Positions 1-7,912 of a stretch of DNA of 9,021 bases are shown here, piece by piece. The notes under the pieces were generated by a model. The model had not been told where the DNA came from. It was given only the letters and a program-made list of their open reading frames with translations, and did not search any database. Position 1 is the first letter of the stretch. Each line of letters opens with the position of its first letter. Made by a program: the position numbers and the translations under genes. This stretch comes from an uncultured Marinilabiliaceae bacterium (GTDB lineage: Bacteria > Bacteroidota > Bacteroidia > Bacteroidales > Marinilabiliaceae), in contig CAJONN010000067.1 of NCBI GenBank assembly GCA_905235955.1, positions 1 through 9,021 on the forward strand, given 5' to 3'.

Positions 1-152
1 AGCGACGAGTTCTTTTTGTTACTTTTTATTTCGCTTCGCTCAATCATCGTTGAGTCTTGCGGAAAGAAAAAGTAAAATTAATGGGAAGGTCATATATTGA
101 GGACTTGTTTTGCAGAACATTTTTACTTGCAAAACTTAAGAATATTACATTG
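1..152. other. Region downstream of tex with nested inverted repeats
   Basis: No gene is supported here. TTACTTTTT (19-27) and AAAAAGTAA (67-75) are perfect 9-base inverted arms, enclosing a smaller dyad CTCAA (39-43) and TTGAG (50-54). A separate pair, GTTTTGCA (107-114) and TGCAAAAC (128-135), lies 18 bases beyond the tex stop codon and could fold as an 8-bp stem with a 13-base loop in the tex message. It is not followed by a T-run on the minus strand, so it is at best a weak terminator. The minus-strand word AGCGAAGCGAAA (29-40) recurs with small changes at the right edge of the window. Confidence 0.4.
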
Positions 153-2267
153 TTACACAAGTTTCAAACTTATTCTTTTCCTATCAATATCAACATCGAG
201 CACGCGCACTCTGACGTGCTGATGCAACTTGACAACATCGTTCATATCTTTTACAAATTTCGAACTTGCTTGGCTTATGTGTACCAAACCATCTTGATGC
301 ACACCCAGATCAACAAATGCGCCAAAAGCTGTAATGTTGGTAACTATGCCGGGCAACTCCATGCCTGAAGCAAGGTCTGTAATAGACGATATGCCCTCAG
401 CAAACTGAAACTCTTCGATGTGCTCACGTGGATCGCGACCGGGCTTCTCAAGTTCGCTCATTATGTCAGTGAGGGTTGGCAAGCCAACTTTGTCTGACAC
501 ATATTTTTCGGGCTTGATGAGTTTGCGTTTTTCGACATCGCTAATAAGTTCAGATACAGTACATTTGAGGTCTTTTGCCATCTGTTCTACAATATGATAC
601 GACTCAGGATGCACTGCTGAATTGTCGAGCGGATTGTTGCCCTCTATGCGCAAAAAGCCTGCACACTGCTCAAAGGCTTTTGGTCCGAGACGTGGCACTT
701 TCTTGAGTTCGGCACGGCTATGAAAGGCACCATTTTCTGTGCGATAATCTACTATATTTTGAGCCAATGTTGCGCCCAAACCCGATATGTAGGTGAGCAG
801 GTGTTTGCTGGCTGTATTGACATTGACACCCACAAGGTTTACGCAGCTTTCAACTGTAGCTTCAAGAGCCTCTTTGAGTTTGTTTTGATCAACATCGTGC
901 TGATATTGCCCAACGCCAATCGACTTTGGGTCTATCTTTACAAGTTCGGCAAGTGGATCCATCAGTCGTCTGCCAATCGACACTGCACCGCGCACCGTAA
1001 CATCTTCGTTGGGAAACTCTTCGCGAGCTATTTTTGAGGCTGAATAGACCGATGCTCCATCTTCGCTCACCACAAATATGGCTGGTTTGTTGCCGCTGAG
1101 TGTGCTACAGAGTGAGCGCACAAACTGCTCTGTTTCGCGCGAGGCGGTGCCGTTGCCTATAGCTATGGCTTCGATGTTGTATTTTTTTATCAGCTCATCT
1201 ACAGTTTGTTGTGCTTCGGCCGTATGTTGCATTGGGAATATCACGGTGTGATGCTTCATATTGCCTTGTGCATCGAGCACCACCGTTTTGCAACCTGTGC
1301 GAATGCCCGGGTCGATAGCTAAGATGCGTTTTTGTCCAAGTGGGGCGGCAAGCAAGAGTTGGCGCAGGTTGGCTGTAAACACTTTGATGGCTTCCGCATC
1401 GGCTTTTTCTTTTGATAAATTTACAAATTCTGTCTCTATCGAAGGTTCGATGAGGCGAGTATATGAGTCGGCAATGGCCATTTTTACTTGCTGTGCGGCC
1501 TGTCCATGACTGCGCAAGTAGCTGCGTTCGATGCGTTCTATGGCTCGGTCAGGTTCAGATGGGGCAAGGTGTAACGAGATGACGCCTTCGTTTTGTGCGC
1601 GCATCATAGCAAGTAGGCGGTGTGACGGGCAGCGGGCGAGCGATTCGTTGCGGTCTATGTAGTCGCGATATTTGTCAGCGTCGGCATCAGAAGTTTTGCT
1701 TTTCTTGGTGCTGATGATGGTGTTGCGGCTGAAGGCATTGCGCACAATGTCGCGTGTGCGTTGGTCTTCACTTACCATTTCGGCAATAATGTCGCGTGCG
1801 CCTTGCAAGGCATCATCGGCGGTAGGTACATTGTCAGTGATGTATTTTTGTGCTTCAAGGCTAAGGTCTTTGTTTTGTTGCAAAAGCATTAGCGTAGCAA
1901 GTGGTTCGAGACCATTTTCGCGAGCTTTGGCAGCTCGGGTTTTGCGCTTGGGCTTGTAGGGCAAGTAGAGGTCTTCTACTTCAGATGCGTTCCAGCTGTT
2001 GGTTATTTTTTCGCGTAGTTCAGGCGTTAGTTTGCCTTGTTCTTCAATGGTTTTGATGATAGATTCTTTGCGTTGTTGTAGTTCGGTATAGTGCTGCAAT
2101 AGCTCTTTTATCTCTTGTATTTTTACCTCATCAAGATTGCCCGTACGTTCTTTTCTGTATCGGCTGATAAATGGCACAGTAGCACCTTCAGTAAGTAGTT
2201 GTATGGTGTTTTCGGCCTGTCGGAGGCTAATGTTGGCATCGGTTGCTACAAGTTGTTGTATATTCAT
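153..2267 (-). CDS. tex: Tex-family RNA-binding protein (YqgF-like, HhH and S1 domains)
   Basis: This encodes a 704-residue cytoplasmic protein of the Tex family, nucleic-acid-binding proteins related to eukaryotic Spt6 and linked to transcription and RNA metabolism. Visible in order are an N-terminal helical region with the family words RYRKERTG (about 36-43) and EDLYLPYKPKRKTRA (about 98-112), a YqgF-like RNase H-fold domain beginning near ILAIDPGIRTG (315-325), a helix-hairpin-helix region with GLGATLAQNIVDYR and PRLGPKAFEQCAGF (about 496-538), and a C-terminal S1 domain with GIVTNITAFGAFVDLG (640-655) and DGLVHIS. The protein stops at the end of the S1 fold, so it lacks the C-terminal tail of the longer (roughly 770-residue) proteobacterial Tex. 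The start is an ATG preceded by the A-rich leader AAATAAATA and no clear Shine-Dalgarno. It lies 37 bp downstream of the MBL-fold gene with no recognisable promoter between them, so the two are probably co-transcribed. The family call is very secure; the exact cellular role is not visible from sequence. Confidence 0.96.
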   Translation of the reverse strand: MNIQQLVATDANISLRQAENTIQLLTEGATVPFISRYRKERTGNLDEVKIQEIKELLQHYTELQQRKESIIKTIEEQGKLTPELREKITNSWNASEVEDLYLPYKPKRKTRAAKARENGLEPLATLMLLQQNKDLSLEAQKYITDNVPTADDALQGARDIIAEMVSEDQRTRDIVRNAFSRNTIISTKKSKTSDADADKYRDYIDRNESLARCPSHRLLAMMRAQNEGVISLHLAPSEPDRAIERIERSYLRSHGQAAQQVKMAIADSYTRLIEPSIETEFVNLSKEKADAEAIKVFTANLRQLLLAAPLGQKRILAIDPGIRTGCKTVVLDAQGNMKHHTVIFPMQHTAEAQQTVDELIKKYNIEAIAIGNGTASRETEQFVRSLCSTLSGNKPAIFVVSEDGASVYSASKIAREEFPNEDVTVRGAVSIGRRLMDPLAELVKIDPKSIGVGQYQHDVDQNKLKEALEATVESCVNLVGVNVNTASKHLLTYISGLGATLAQNIVDYRTENGAFHSRAELKKVPRLGPKAFEQCAGFLRIEGNNPLDNSAVHPESYHIVEQMAKDLKCTVSELISDVEKRKLIKPEKYVSDKVGLPTLTDIMSELEKPGRDPREHIEEFQFAEGISSITDLASGMELPGIVTNITAFGAFVDLGVHQDGLVHISQASSKFVKDMNDVVKLHQHVRVRVLDVDIDRKRISLKLV

Positions 2268-2304
2268 TATTTATTTGATTTTTGAATAAGATGTATTGTT
2301 GTTT

Positions 2305-3123
2305 TCAGAATGTAATGATGCTACCGGCATAGCCTTGTGTTGGCGTTGCACCAAAGTGTTGTTGCCAATATGTAATAGCTTCGTCACCGGTGCAATGGTT
2401 TACTATCCAATGGTCTATTTGCATCAGATTAGCTACTGTCTGAGCTATGTGCTGCACTGTGTCCATTGGCTGTCCGCTCAAATGCAGTCCGCCCACAAAG
2501 GCTGTGAGGTGCGAGATGTTTAGTTCTTTTTTGCAAAAAAGTAGAAGTTGCTCTATTCCGTGATGTGTGCATCCGCCAAGCAATATTGTGGCTGACTCGT
2601 TACTGATGAGTGCAAAAAGTTCGTCAGAAAAGGCGTCAGGCACAAGGCTGCCACTGGGCGCGCGCACTACGAGTTTGTTGTTGGGCGGAGCTGGTGTAGG
2701 CAGTGTGAATAGCGTTATATGTTCGTTGAGCCTAAAAATGCCGTTGATGGTTTTGTAGCAAAAATGCTTCAGGCATTCAGGTTGTGGAAAACCGTTGGGC
2801 TTGAGCATGAGCGATGAATATGAATATCGAACTTGCTGTACATTGCTGCCGGCATAGAGCGGTATTTGTTTTGTGGTTTGAGGAAAATAGGCGAGCCCTC
2901 CAGCATGGTCGTAATGTCCATGGCTCAGCACAATAGCATCTACGCACCTAAGGTCGATACCAAGTGTTTGAGCGTTGCGCAGATACTTGTCAGTTTGTCC
3001 AGTATCGAGCAAAAAGGTTGTATTGCCAATCTGAACCCAAACCGACAGTCCGTGCTCAGAGCAGAAGTGGTTGGCGAGCGGTTTGTTGTTGTTTAGAATG
3101 GCTATTGTTATCCCTTTTTTCAT
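2305..3123 (-). CDS. MBL-fold metallo-hydrolase (COG1237-like)
   Basis: This 272-residue protein has a metallo-beta-lactamase fold. The metal-binding motif SHGHYDHAGG is at 67-76 (H68, H70, D72, H73), preceded by the strand LLDTGQTD around 38-45. Later family marks are GCTHHG (184-189), VGGLHL (210-215) and VNHCTG (241-246). The GC-x-H, GG-x-HL and HCTG set matches the COG1237 group, whose members are often named after 7,8-dihydropterin-6-yl-methyl-4-(beta-D-ribofuranosyl)aminobenzene 5'-phosphate synthase. That name rests on archaeal relatives and should not be taken as the function here. There is no signal peptide or membrane segment, so it is likely cytoplasmic. The ATG start gives MKKGITIAILNNN, which leads straight into the first beta strand of the fold; no other Met occurs in the first 100 residues. 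It precedes tex by 37 bp and follows a 124-bp gap after the ATPase gene. Fold and metal binding are secure; the substrate is unknown. Confidence 0.9.
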   Translation of the reverse strand: MKKGITIAILNNNKPLANHFCSEHGLSVWVQIGNTTFLLDTGQTDKYLRNAQTLGIDLRCVDAIVLSHGHYDHAGGLAYFPQTTKQIPLYAGSNVQQVRYSYSSLMLKPNGFPQPECLKHFCYKTINGIFRLNEHITLFTLPTPAPPNNKLVVRAPSGSLVPDAFSDELFALISNESATILLGGCTHHGIEQLLLFCKKELNISHLTAFVGGLHLSGQPMDTVQHIAQTVANLMQIDHWIVNHCTGDEAITYWQQHFGATPTQGYAGSIITF

Positions 3124-3131
3124 TGCGACGG

Positions 3132-3139
3132 CAAAAGTA
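3132..3139 (-). promoter_or_regulatory. Candidate Bacteroidota -7 promoter box upstream of the MBL-fold gene
   Basis: The minus strand reads TACTTTTG, matching TAnnTTTG, and ends only 8 bases before the ATG at 3123. Transcription from it would begin at or very near the start codon, giving a leaderless or nearly leaderless message. No -33 TTTG is visible at the usual distance. The 124-bp gap after the ATPase gene, unlike the other gene junctions, supports a promoter here. Confidence 0.4.
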
Positions 3140-3175
3140 GTAAAAAGTTTGGCATACGTTTGTTGTTGATTATGT

Positions 3176-3199
3176 GCAACTTTTTCATTTGAAAAATGC
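3176..3199. repeat. AT-rich palindrome in the ATPase-MBL intergenic gap
   Basis: TTTTTCA (3181-3187) and TGAAAAA (3190-3196) form perfect 7-base arms around TT. Flanking GCA (3176-3178) and TGC (3197-3199) can extend the pairing across a two-base bulge. A second small dyad, TACAC-GA-GTGTA, lies at 3214-3225. These sit between the ATPase stop and the MBL promoter box. They could be a weak transcription end or a protein-binding dyad. There is no GC-rich stem with a following T-run, so I do not call a terminator. Confidence 0.4.
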
Positions 3200-3247
3200 T
3201 TTTGCCAACTCTTTACACGAGTGTATAATGAAGATGTATGGGCATTC

Positions 3248-5986
3248 CTAAGCTTTCTTTCTCAAATGCAAAAATTGCAATATGTTTCCGCCAAGCCTAA
3301 TAAGTTCGCCTATCCATAGCACTACCGACGTAGCTAAAAATATTATAAGCCAATCGGTTAAGCTAATAGATTCTACATTGAACATAGCTCCGCCAATATT
3401 TATTATCAGCACCTGACCGAGCAAAATAGCAAACTGTATGAGCAAAAAGTTTTGACAATGAACAATGTTGGCAAAGGTGCTTTGACGTGTATGGAAAGCC
3501 TTGGCATTGAACATGTTCCAGAACTGAATAAAAACAAACACTGTGAAGAATATAGAGTGTTCGTAGAGGGTCAGACTATTGTCGGTAGCAATGTGGCTAT
3601 AGCTTGTGCTGAATAGTTGCGTTACAGATGTAATGTTGTGAGTTTGCAATATGTGCAGAAATGCCATCAAGAAAGCTACAATGCTAAACCCTGATATAAA
3701 GATAGTTAGAGCCATTGGCTTGCTGATGATGTGGGCTTTGTGGTTGCGTGGTTTGTCTTGCATCACATTGAGTTCAGGTGGCAACGATGCTAAAGCCATT
3801 GCAGCAAATGTGTCCATAATAATGTTTACCCATAGCATTTGCGTAATGGTGAGTGGTGAGTCAACGCCCGTAAATGCGCCAAACATCACTATGATACAAG
3901 CCGCCACATTGATAGTAAGTTGGAAGAGTATGAAGCGCTGTATGTTGCGATAGAGCGAGCGCCCCCACAAAACAGCTTTGTTGATGCTCTTGAACGAGTT
4001 GTCGATGATGGTAATGGCCGATGCCTGTTTGGCTGCGCTTGTGCCATCGCCCATTGATAAGCCTATTTGTGCTGCTTTGAGTGCTGGTGCATCGTTGGTG
4101 CCATCGCCCGTTACTGCTACCACTTCGCCATCGTTTTGCAATAGCTTCACAAGGCGAGCTTTGTCCATTGGGCGTGCTCTCGACATTATTTTTATCTTCT
4201 TGGCAACTTCGGTTGCAGTTTCATGGCTTAATCCTGAGAATGTCGTTCCCTCAACAAAAGCATCATCGGTTTCGGTTCCGTTGAGCAAACCTATTTGTCG
4301 CCCAATCTCTTTGGCTGTTGACAAGGTGTCGCCAGTAACAATTTTCACTTTGATTCCGGCCGACAAACATTCGGCTACAGCTTGAGGCACATCGGGGCGC
4401 ACAGGGTCGCTGATGGCTACAAAACCTATGAAGCATAGCTCTACGTTTTCTGCCAAATGTCCGTTGGCAATGCATTGCACATCGGTTGGCAAAATGGCAT
4501 AGGCAAAAGCGAGTGTGCGCATTGCTTTCTGCTGGCAAGTGAGTAACTGCTGACTCATTTCGCTCACAGCATTGCCACTAATAGGCAATGTGCCATTTGG
4601 GGTAACAATGGTGCTACACAATGTGAGCACAATTTCTGGCGCACCTTTGAGCAATAGCAAATTCTCAGTGTCAGAGTATCTGACGAGTGTTGCCATATAT
4701 TTTTTCTCGGTAGAGAAGGCTATTTGTGATAGTGGCTCATTGTCGGCACGCAGTGTGCGATAGTCGGTGCCATTGTCATGAAGCCAAAGTAGCAATGCGG
4801 CCTCAGTTGGGTTGCCTATTGGCGATATTTTTTGGGCAGAAATATTGAGGTTGGCAGTAGAGTTTACTGCCATTGATAGCTCTACTATTTGTGCCGGAAG
4901 TTGCTCATTGTTGTTGGGAAAATACGATGAACAGACGCGCATCTGATTTTGTGTAAGTGTGCCAGTTTTGTCAGTGCAAATAACTGTAGCAGCACCCATT
5001 GTTTCGCAGGCGTGCATTTTGCGCACAAGGTTGTTGGCCGTGAGCATACGACGCATACTAAGTGCCAAACTGAGGCTTACACTCATTGGCAATCCCTCTG
5101 GCACTGCCACCACTATAATAGCTACGGCTATCATAATGGTTTCGATAACATATTTCCAAACATCGAGCGAATCGGCTGCAAGCGAATAGTCGGTAGCAAA
5201 AAACTGCCATGTGCGCCCTACTATTATTATTAGTGCAACAATGTAGCTTGCAATGTTTATGTCTGAACTGAGTTTTTCGAGTTGTATGTTGAGTGGTGTT
5301 TTTACTTTGTTGTCAATGTGTGCGCCTTTGTATACTTTGCCATACTCAGTTTTGTCGCCCACCAACGTTACTTTCATTACGCCATTGCCGTCTATCACCG
5401 TAGTGCCACGCATCACTCTATCTGACGGATAGGTAGCATCTGGGTTGAATTGCGATGAATCAGTTGTTTTTGATGCTGATGGTTCGCCAGTGAGTACACT
5501 CTCATTGACTAATAACGACATGGCTGAGAGTAGCTGACCGTCGGCGGGTATTTCGTCGCCCATGTCAAGCAATACTATGTCGCCCACAACAATGTCTTTG
5601 CGCGGCACCATACAATAGTTGTGATTGCGCAGTACTTTGATGGGCTGTATTTCGTTTTCTTTGTTGAGAATATCAAATTTTTTATTGGCATTGAGTTCGA
5701 AAACAAATCCGACACATGTTGCCAATCCTACGGCAATGAAGATACCAAGCGGTTCGAGAAATACTTCAGCAGTTTCTCCGTTCCAAAAATATTGAAAGAA
5801 CGATACTACAACTGAAAATATCAGTGCTACGAGCAAAACTATGATAAGCGGATCGCGAAATTTACTCATCAGCAACGTCCATGTGCTCTCTTTGGGTGGT
5901 TCGGTGAAGACGTTGTTGCCATAGAGTTTGCGCATTTCAAGCACCTGCGCATCGGTTAGTCCTTCGTATGTTTTTTTATGCTTCAT
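3248..5986 (-). CDS. Calcium-translocating P-type ATPase, PMCA type (P2B)
   Basis: This 912-residue inner-membrane pump would use ATP to export Ca2+ or a similar cation. It has an N-terminal cation-ATPase segment (GLTDAQVLEMRKLYGNN, 9-25), M1-M2 at about 43-66 and 78-99, and an actuator domain with LTGEP at 165-169. M3-M4 carries VAVPEGLP (293-300), and the phosphorylation motif DKTGT is at 339-343 (D339). The nucleotide-binding domain carries KGAPE (447-451), followed by DPVRPD (527-532), TGD (551-553) and the hinge TGDGTNDAPAL (626-636). Six C-terminal helices follow, with M6 carrying NIIMD (721-725). Glu297 in M4 with Asn721 and Asp725 in M6 is the single-Ca2+-site pattern of PMCA-type pumps. 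There is no long C-terminal calmodulin-binding tail. The TGES loop reads TGEP, keeping the key Glu168. The M7-M8 loop (about 781-808) is fairly long. The start codon lies inside the end of nadE (11-bp overlap), implying co-transcription and probably translational coupling. Family call is very secure; ion specificity is inferred. Confidence 0.95.
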   Translation of the reverse strand: MKHKKTYEGLTDAQVLEMRKLYGNNVFTEPPKESTWTLLMSKFRDPLIIVLLVALIFSVVVSFFQYFWNGETAEVFLEPLGIFIAVGLATCVGFVFELNANKKFDILNKENEIQPIKVLRNHNYCMVPRKDIVVGDIVLLDMGDEIPADGQLLSAMSLLVNESVLTGEPSASKTTDSSQFNPDATYPSDRVMRGTTVIDGNGVMKVTLVGDKTEYGKVYKGAHIDNKVKTPLNIQLEKLSSDINIASYIVALIIIVGRTWQFFATDYSLAADSLDVWKYVIETIMIAVAIIVVAVPEGLPMSVSLSLALSMRRMLTANNLVRKMHACETMGAATVICTDKTGTLTQNQMRVCSSYFPNNNEQLPAQIVELSMAVNSTANLNISAQKISPIGNPTEAALLLWLHDNGTDYRTLRADNEPLSQIAFSTEKKYMATLVRYSDTENLLLLKGAPEIVLTLCSTIVTPNGTLPISGNAVSEMSQQLLTCQQKAMRTLAFAYAILPTDVQCIANGHLAENVELCFIGFVAISDPVRPDVPQAVAECLSAGIKVKIVTGDTLSTAKEIGRQIGLLNGTETDDAFVEGTTFSGLSHETATEVAKKIKIMSRARPMDKARLVKLLQNDGEVVAVTGDGTNDAPALKAAQIGLSMGDGTSAAKQASAITIIDNSFKSINKAVLWGRSLYRNIQRFILFQLTINVAACIIVMFGAFTGVDSPLTITQMLWVNIIMDTFAAMALASLPPELNVMQDKPRNHKAHIISKPMALTIFISGFSIVAFLMAFLHILQTHNITSVTQLFSTSYSHIATDNSLTLYEHSIFFTVFVFIQFWNMFNAKAFHTRQSTFANIVHCQNFLLIQFAILLGQVLIINIGGAMFNVESISLTDWLIIFLATSVVLWIGELIRLGGNILQFLHLRKKA

Positions 5987-7907
5987 TGGTATTTATTGAT
6001 TCTGCTTCGTTGAGCCATAATGTAACTTGTGCATCGCTCGGCATGCGCCAATCGCCACGTGGTGAGAGACTTACAGAGCCTACTTTAGGTCCGTCGGGCA
6101 AAGCCGAACGCTTGAATTGCTGACTGAAGAAACGGCGCATAAATGTTACGAGCCATTTTTTGATTATTGCTGATGAATATCGCTCACCAAAAGCTTTTTG
6201 TGCCATGAAATGCAACTTTTTTGGTCCGAAACCAAAGCGCACATAGTTGTAGAGAAAGAAGTCGTGCAACTCATACGGACCAACCAAATCTTCAGTTTTC
6301 TGAGCAATGTTGCCATTGGCATCAGCTGGCAAAAGTTCAGGACTTATAGGCGTATCAACAATGTCGAGCAGATAAGGTTTGGCAGCATCATCAGTGCCAT
6401 CAAGGGCTACCCATTTGACCAAATATTTGACCAAAGTTTTTGGTACACTGGTGTTTACACCATACATCGACATGTGGTCGCCATTGTATGTAGCCCATCC
6501 CAATGCCAATTCTGACAAGTCGCCAGTGCCAACTACTAAGCCGCCCTCTTTGTTTGCTACATCCATCAATATGAGCGTACGCATACGTGCCTGACCATTT
6601 TCGTAGGTTACGCTGCGGTCAGAAAGTGGCAAGCCAATGTCAGCAAAATGTTGTTCGCAAGCCGCTTTGATGCTTATTTCACGCACCGACACACCAAGTG
6701 CCTTCATTAGGTTGATGGCATTGTTGTAAGTCCGACCTGTAGTGCCAAAGCCCGGCATCGTAACGCCCACAACATTGGTGCGAGGCAGAGCCAATTTATC
6801 CATAGTTCGAACAGCCACAAGCAGTGCCAAAGTAGAATCTAAGCCACCCGAAATGCCAATAACTGCACATTTTGAGTGCGAAGCTACATAGCGCTGCGCA
6901 AAGCCATTGACTTGTATTGAAAATATCTCATTGCAACGCTCAGCCATTGTTCGTTCGTCGTTTGGAATAAACGGATAAGGCTCAAAATATCTATCAACAT
7001 CGTGCTGTTTGCTTGCTTGGCGCAATGCTATTTTTATCTTTTCATAATGAGGCATATCGCATTGCGGCACAAATGTAGTTTGATGCAAACGATGTGCATC
7101 TATTTTTTCTATATCAACATCGGCAACCAGAAGCGAACCTTTCAGTCCAAAGCGTTCCCCCTCTGCCAATATTGCACCATTTTCAGCTATATATGAGCTT
7201 CCACCAAAAACAACATCGGTAGTCGATTCGCCGTAGCCACATGAAGCATAGACATAGGCTGCAATGGTGCGTGCCGACTGCTGCTTCACAAGCGATGTGA
7301 GATAAGCGTGCTTGCCAACCATATCGTTGCTTGCCGAGAGGTTGACTATCAGATTAGCACCCTGCAAAGCCTGATACGACGATGGTGGAATAGGCACCCA
7401 CAAATCTTCGCAAATCTCGATGCCCATAGTTACACCCTTAGCCTCAAAAAGTAGCTTTCCGAATGGTACTTTATTGCCACAAAGTTCTACTTCATTCACT
7501 TGTGCTTGTGCGCCAGATGTAAACCAACGCGCCTCGTAGAACTCGCCATAATTGGGCAAATGCGTTTTTGGTACAACGCCACATATATCGCCATAGCTAA
7601 CAACTACCGCACAGTTGTAGAGGCAACCGCCAACCGCCACGGGCATGCCAACAATAGCCACTACATCAAGCTCAGCCGAAGCATCAACAACACTCTGCAA
7701 TGCCTCTTGAGCTTGCAAGAGAAAGTATGGCTGCGCAAACAAGTCGGCACACGTGTAGCCCGTCAGGCATAGTTCTGGGAAAACTACAACTGATGCACCT
7801 CTACGGTCGGCATCGCGCATAAGCCTTACAATTTCTTGAGCATTGGCACTGCAGTTGGCCACACTAACCACTGGCACCGCAGCAGCCACTTTTAGGAAAC
7901 CCATCAT
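5976..7907 (-). CDS. nadE: Glutamine-dependent NAD(+) synthase
   Basis: This enzyme makes NAD+ from deamido-NAD+ and ATP, using ammonia released from glutamine, as the last step of NAD biosynthesis in the cytoplasm. It is the long fused form. Counting from the GTG at 7913, an N-terminal nitrilase/glutaminase domain carries the catalytic triad E47 (FPELCLTGY), K116 (PKTHLPNYGEFYE) and C168 (GIEICEDLW). A C-terminal synthetase domain carries the pyrophosphatase P-loop SGGLDS (355-360), GTGDLSELALGW (462-473) and YNGDHMSMYGVN (476-487). The longest open frame begins at a GTG overlapping the preceding stop codon, giving 645 residues. I prefer the ATG at 7905-7907 (643 residues) because AAGGA at 7916-7920 lies 8 bases upstream of it and only 2 bases from the GTG; a second ATG follows at 7902-7904. 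Length and domain order fit the Mycobacterium-type NadE class. It sits 5 bp after the methyltransferase gene and overlaps the ATPase gene. Confidence 0.96.
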   Translation of the reverse strand: MMGFLKVAAAVPVVSVANCSANAQEIVRLMRDADRRGASVVVFPELCLTGYTCADLFAQPYFLLQAQEALQSVVDASAELDVVAIVGMPVAVGGCLYNCAVVVSYGDICGVVPKTHLPNYGEFYEARWFTSGAQAQVNEVELCGNKVPFGKLLFEAKGVTMGIEICEDLWVPIPPSSYQALQGANLIVNLSASNDMVGKHAYLTSLVKQQSARTIAAYVYASCGYGESTTDVVFGGSSYIAENGAILAEGERFGLKGSLLVADVDIEKIDAHRLHQTTFVPQCDMPHYEKIKIALRQASKQHDVDRYFEPYPFIPNDERTMAERCNEIFSIQVNGFAQRYVASHSKCAVIGISGGLDSTLALLVAVRTMDKLALPRTNVVGVTMPGFGTTGRTYNNAINLMKALGVSVREISIKAACEQHFADIGLPLSDRSVTYENGQARMRTLILMDVANKEGGLVVGTGDLSELALGWATYNGDHMSMYGVNTSVPKTLVKYLVKWVALDGTDDAAKPYLLDIVDTPISPELLPADANGNIAQKTEDLVGPYELHDFFLYNYVRFGFGPKKLHFMAQKAFGERYSSAIIKKWLVTFMRRFFSQQFKRSALPDGPKVGSVSLSPRGDWRMPSDAQVTLWLNEAESINTNEA

Positions 7908-7912
7908 AGCCA

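Noticed and set aside
57..368. Plus-strand open frame of 103 codons at the left edge
   Set aside because: Most of it lies antisense to the S1 domain of tex, it has no family motifs, and the composition is that of a shadow frame.
3224..3229. TATAAT on the plus strand, resembling a sigma-70 -10 box
   Set aside because: It would transcribe into the MBL-fold gene antisense, no -35 partner is apparent, and Bacteroidota promoters use TAnnTTTG rather than TATAAT.
3978..4385. Plus-strand open frame of 135 codons inside the ATPase gene
   Set aside because: It is exactly antisense to the highly conserved hinge region of the ATPase; the reading is low-complexity Ala/Ser/Leu-rich as expected from the complement.
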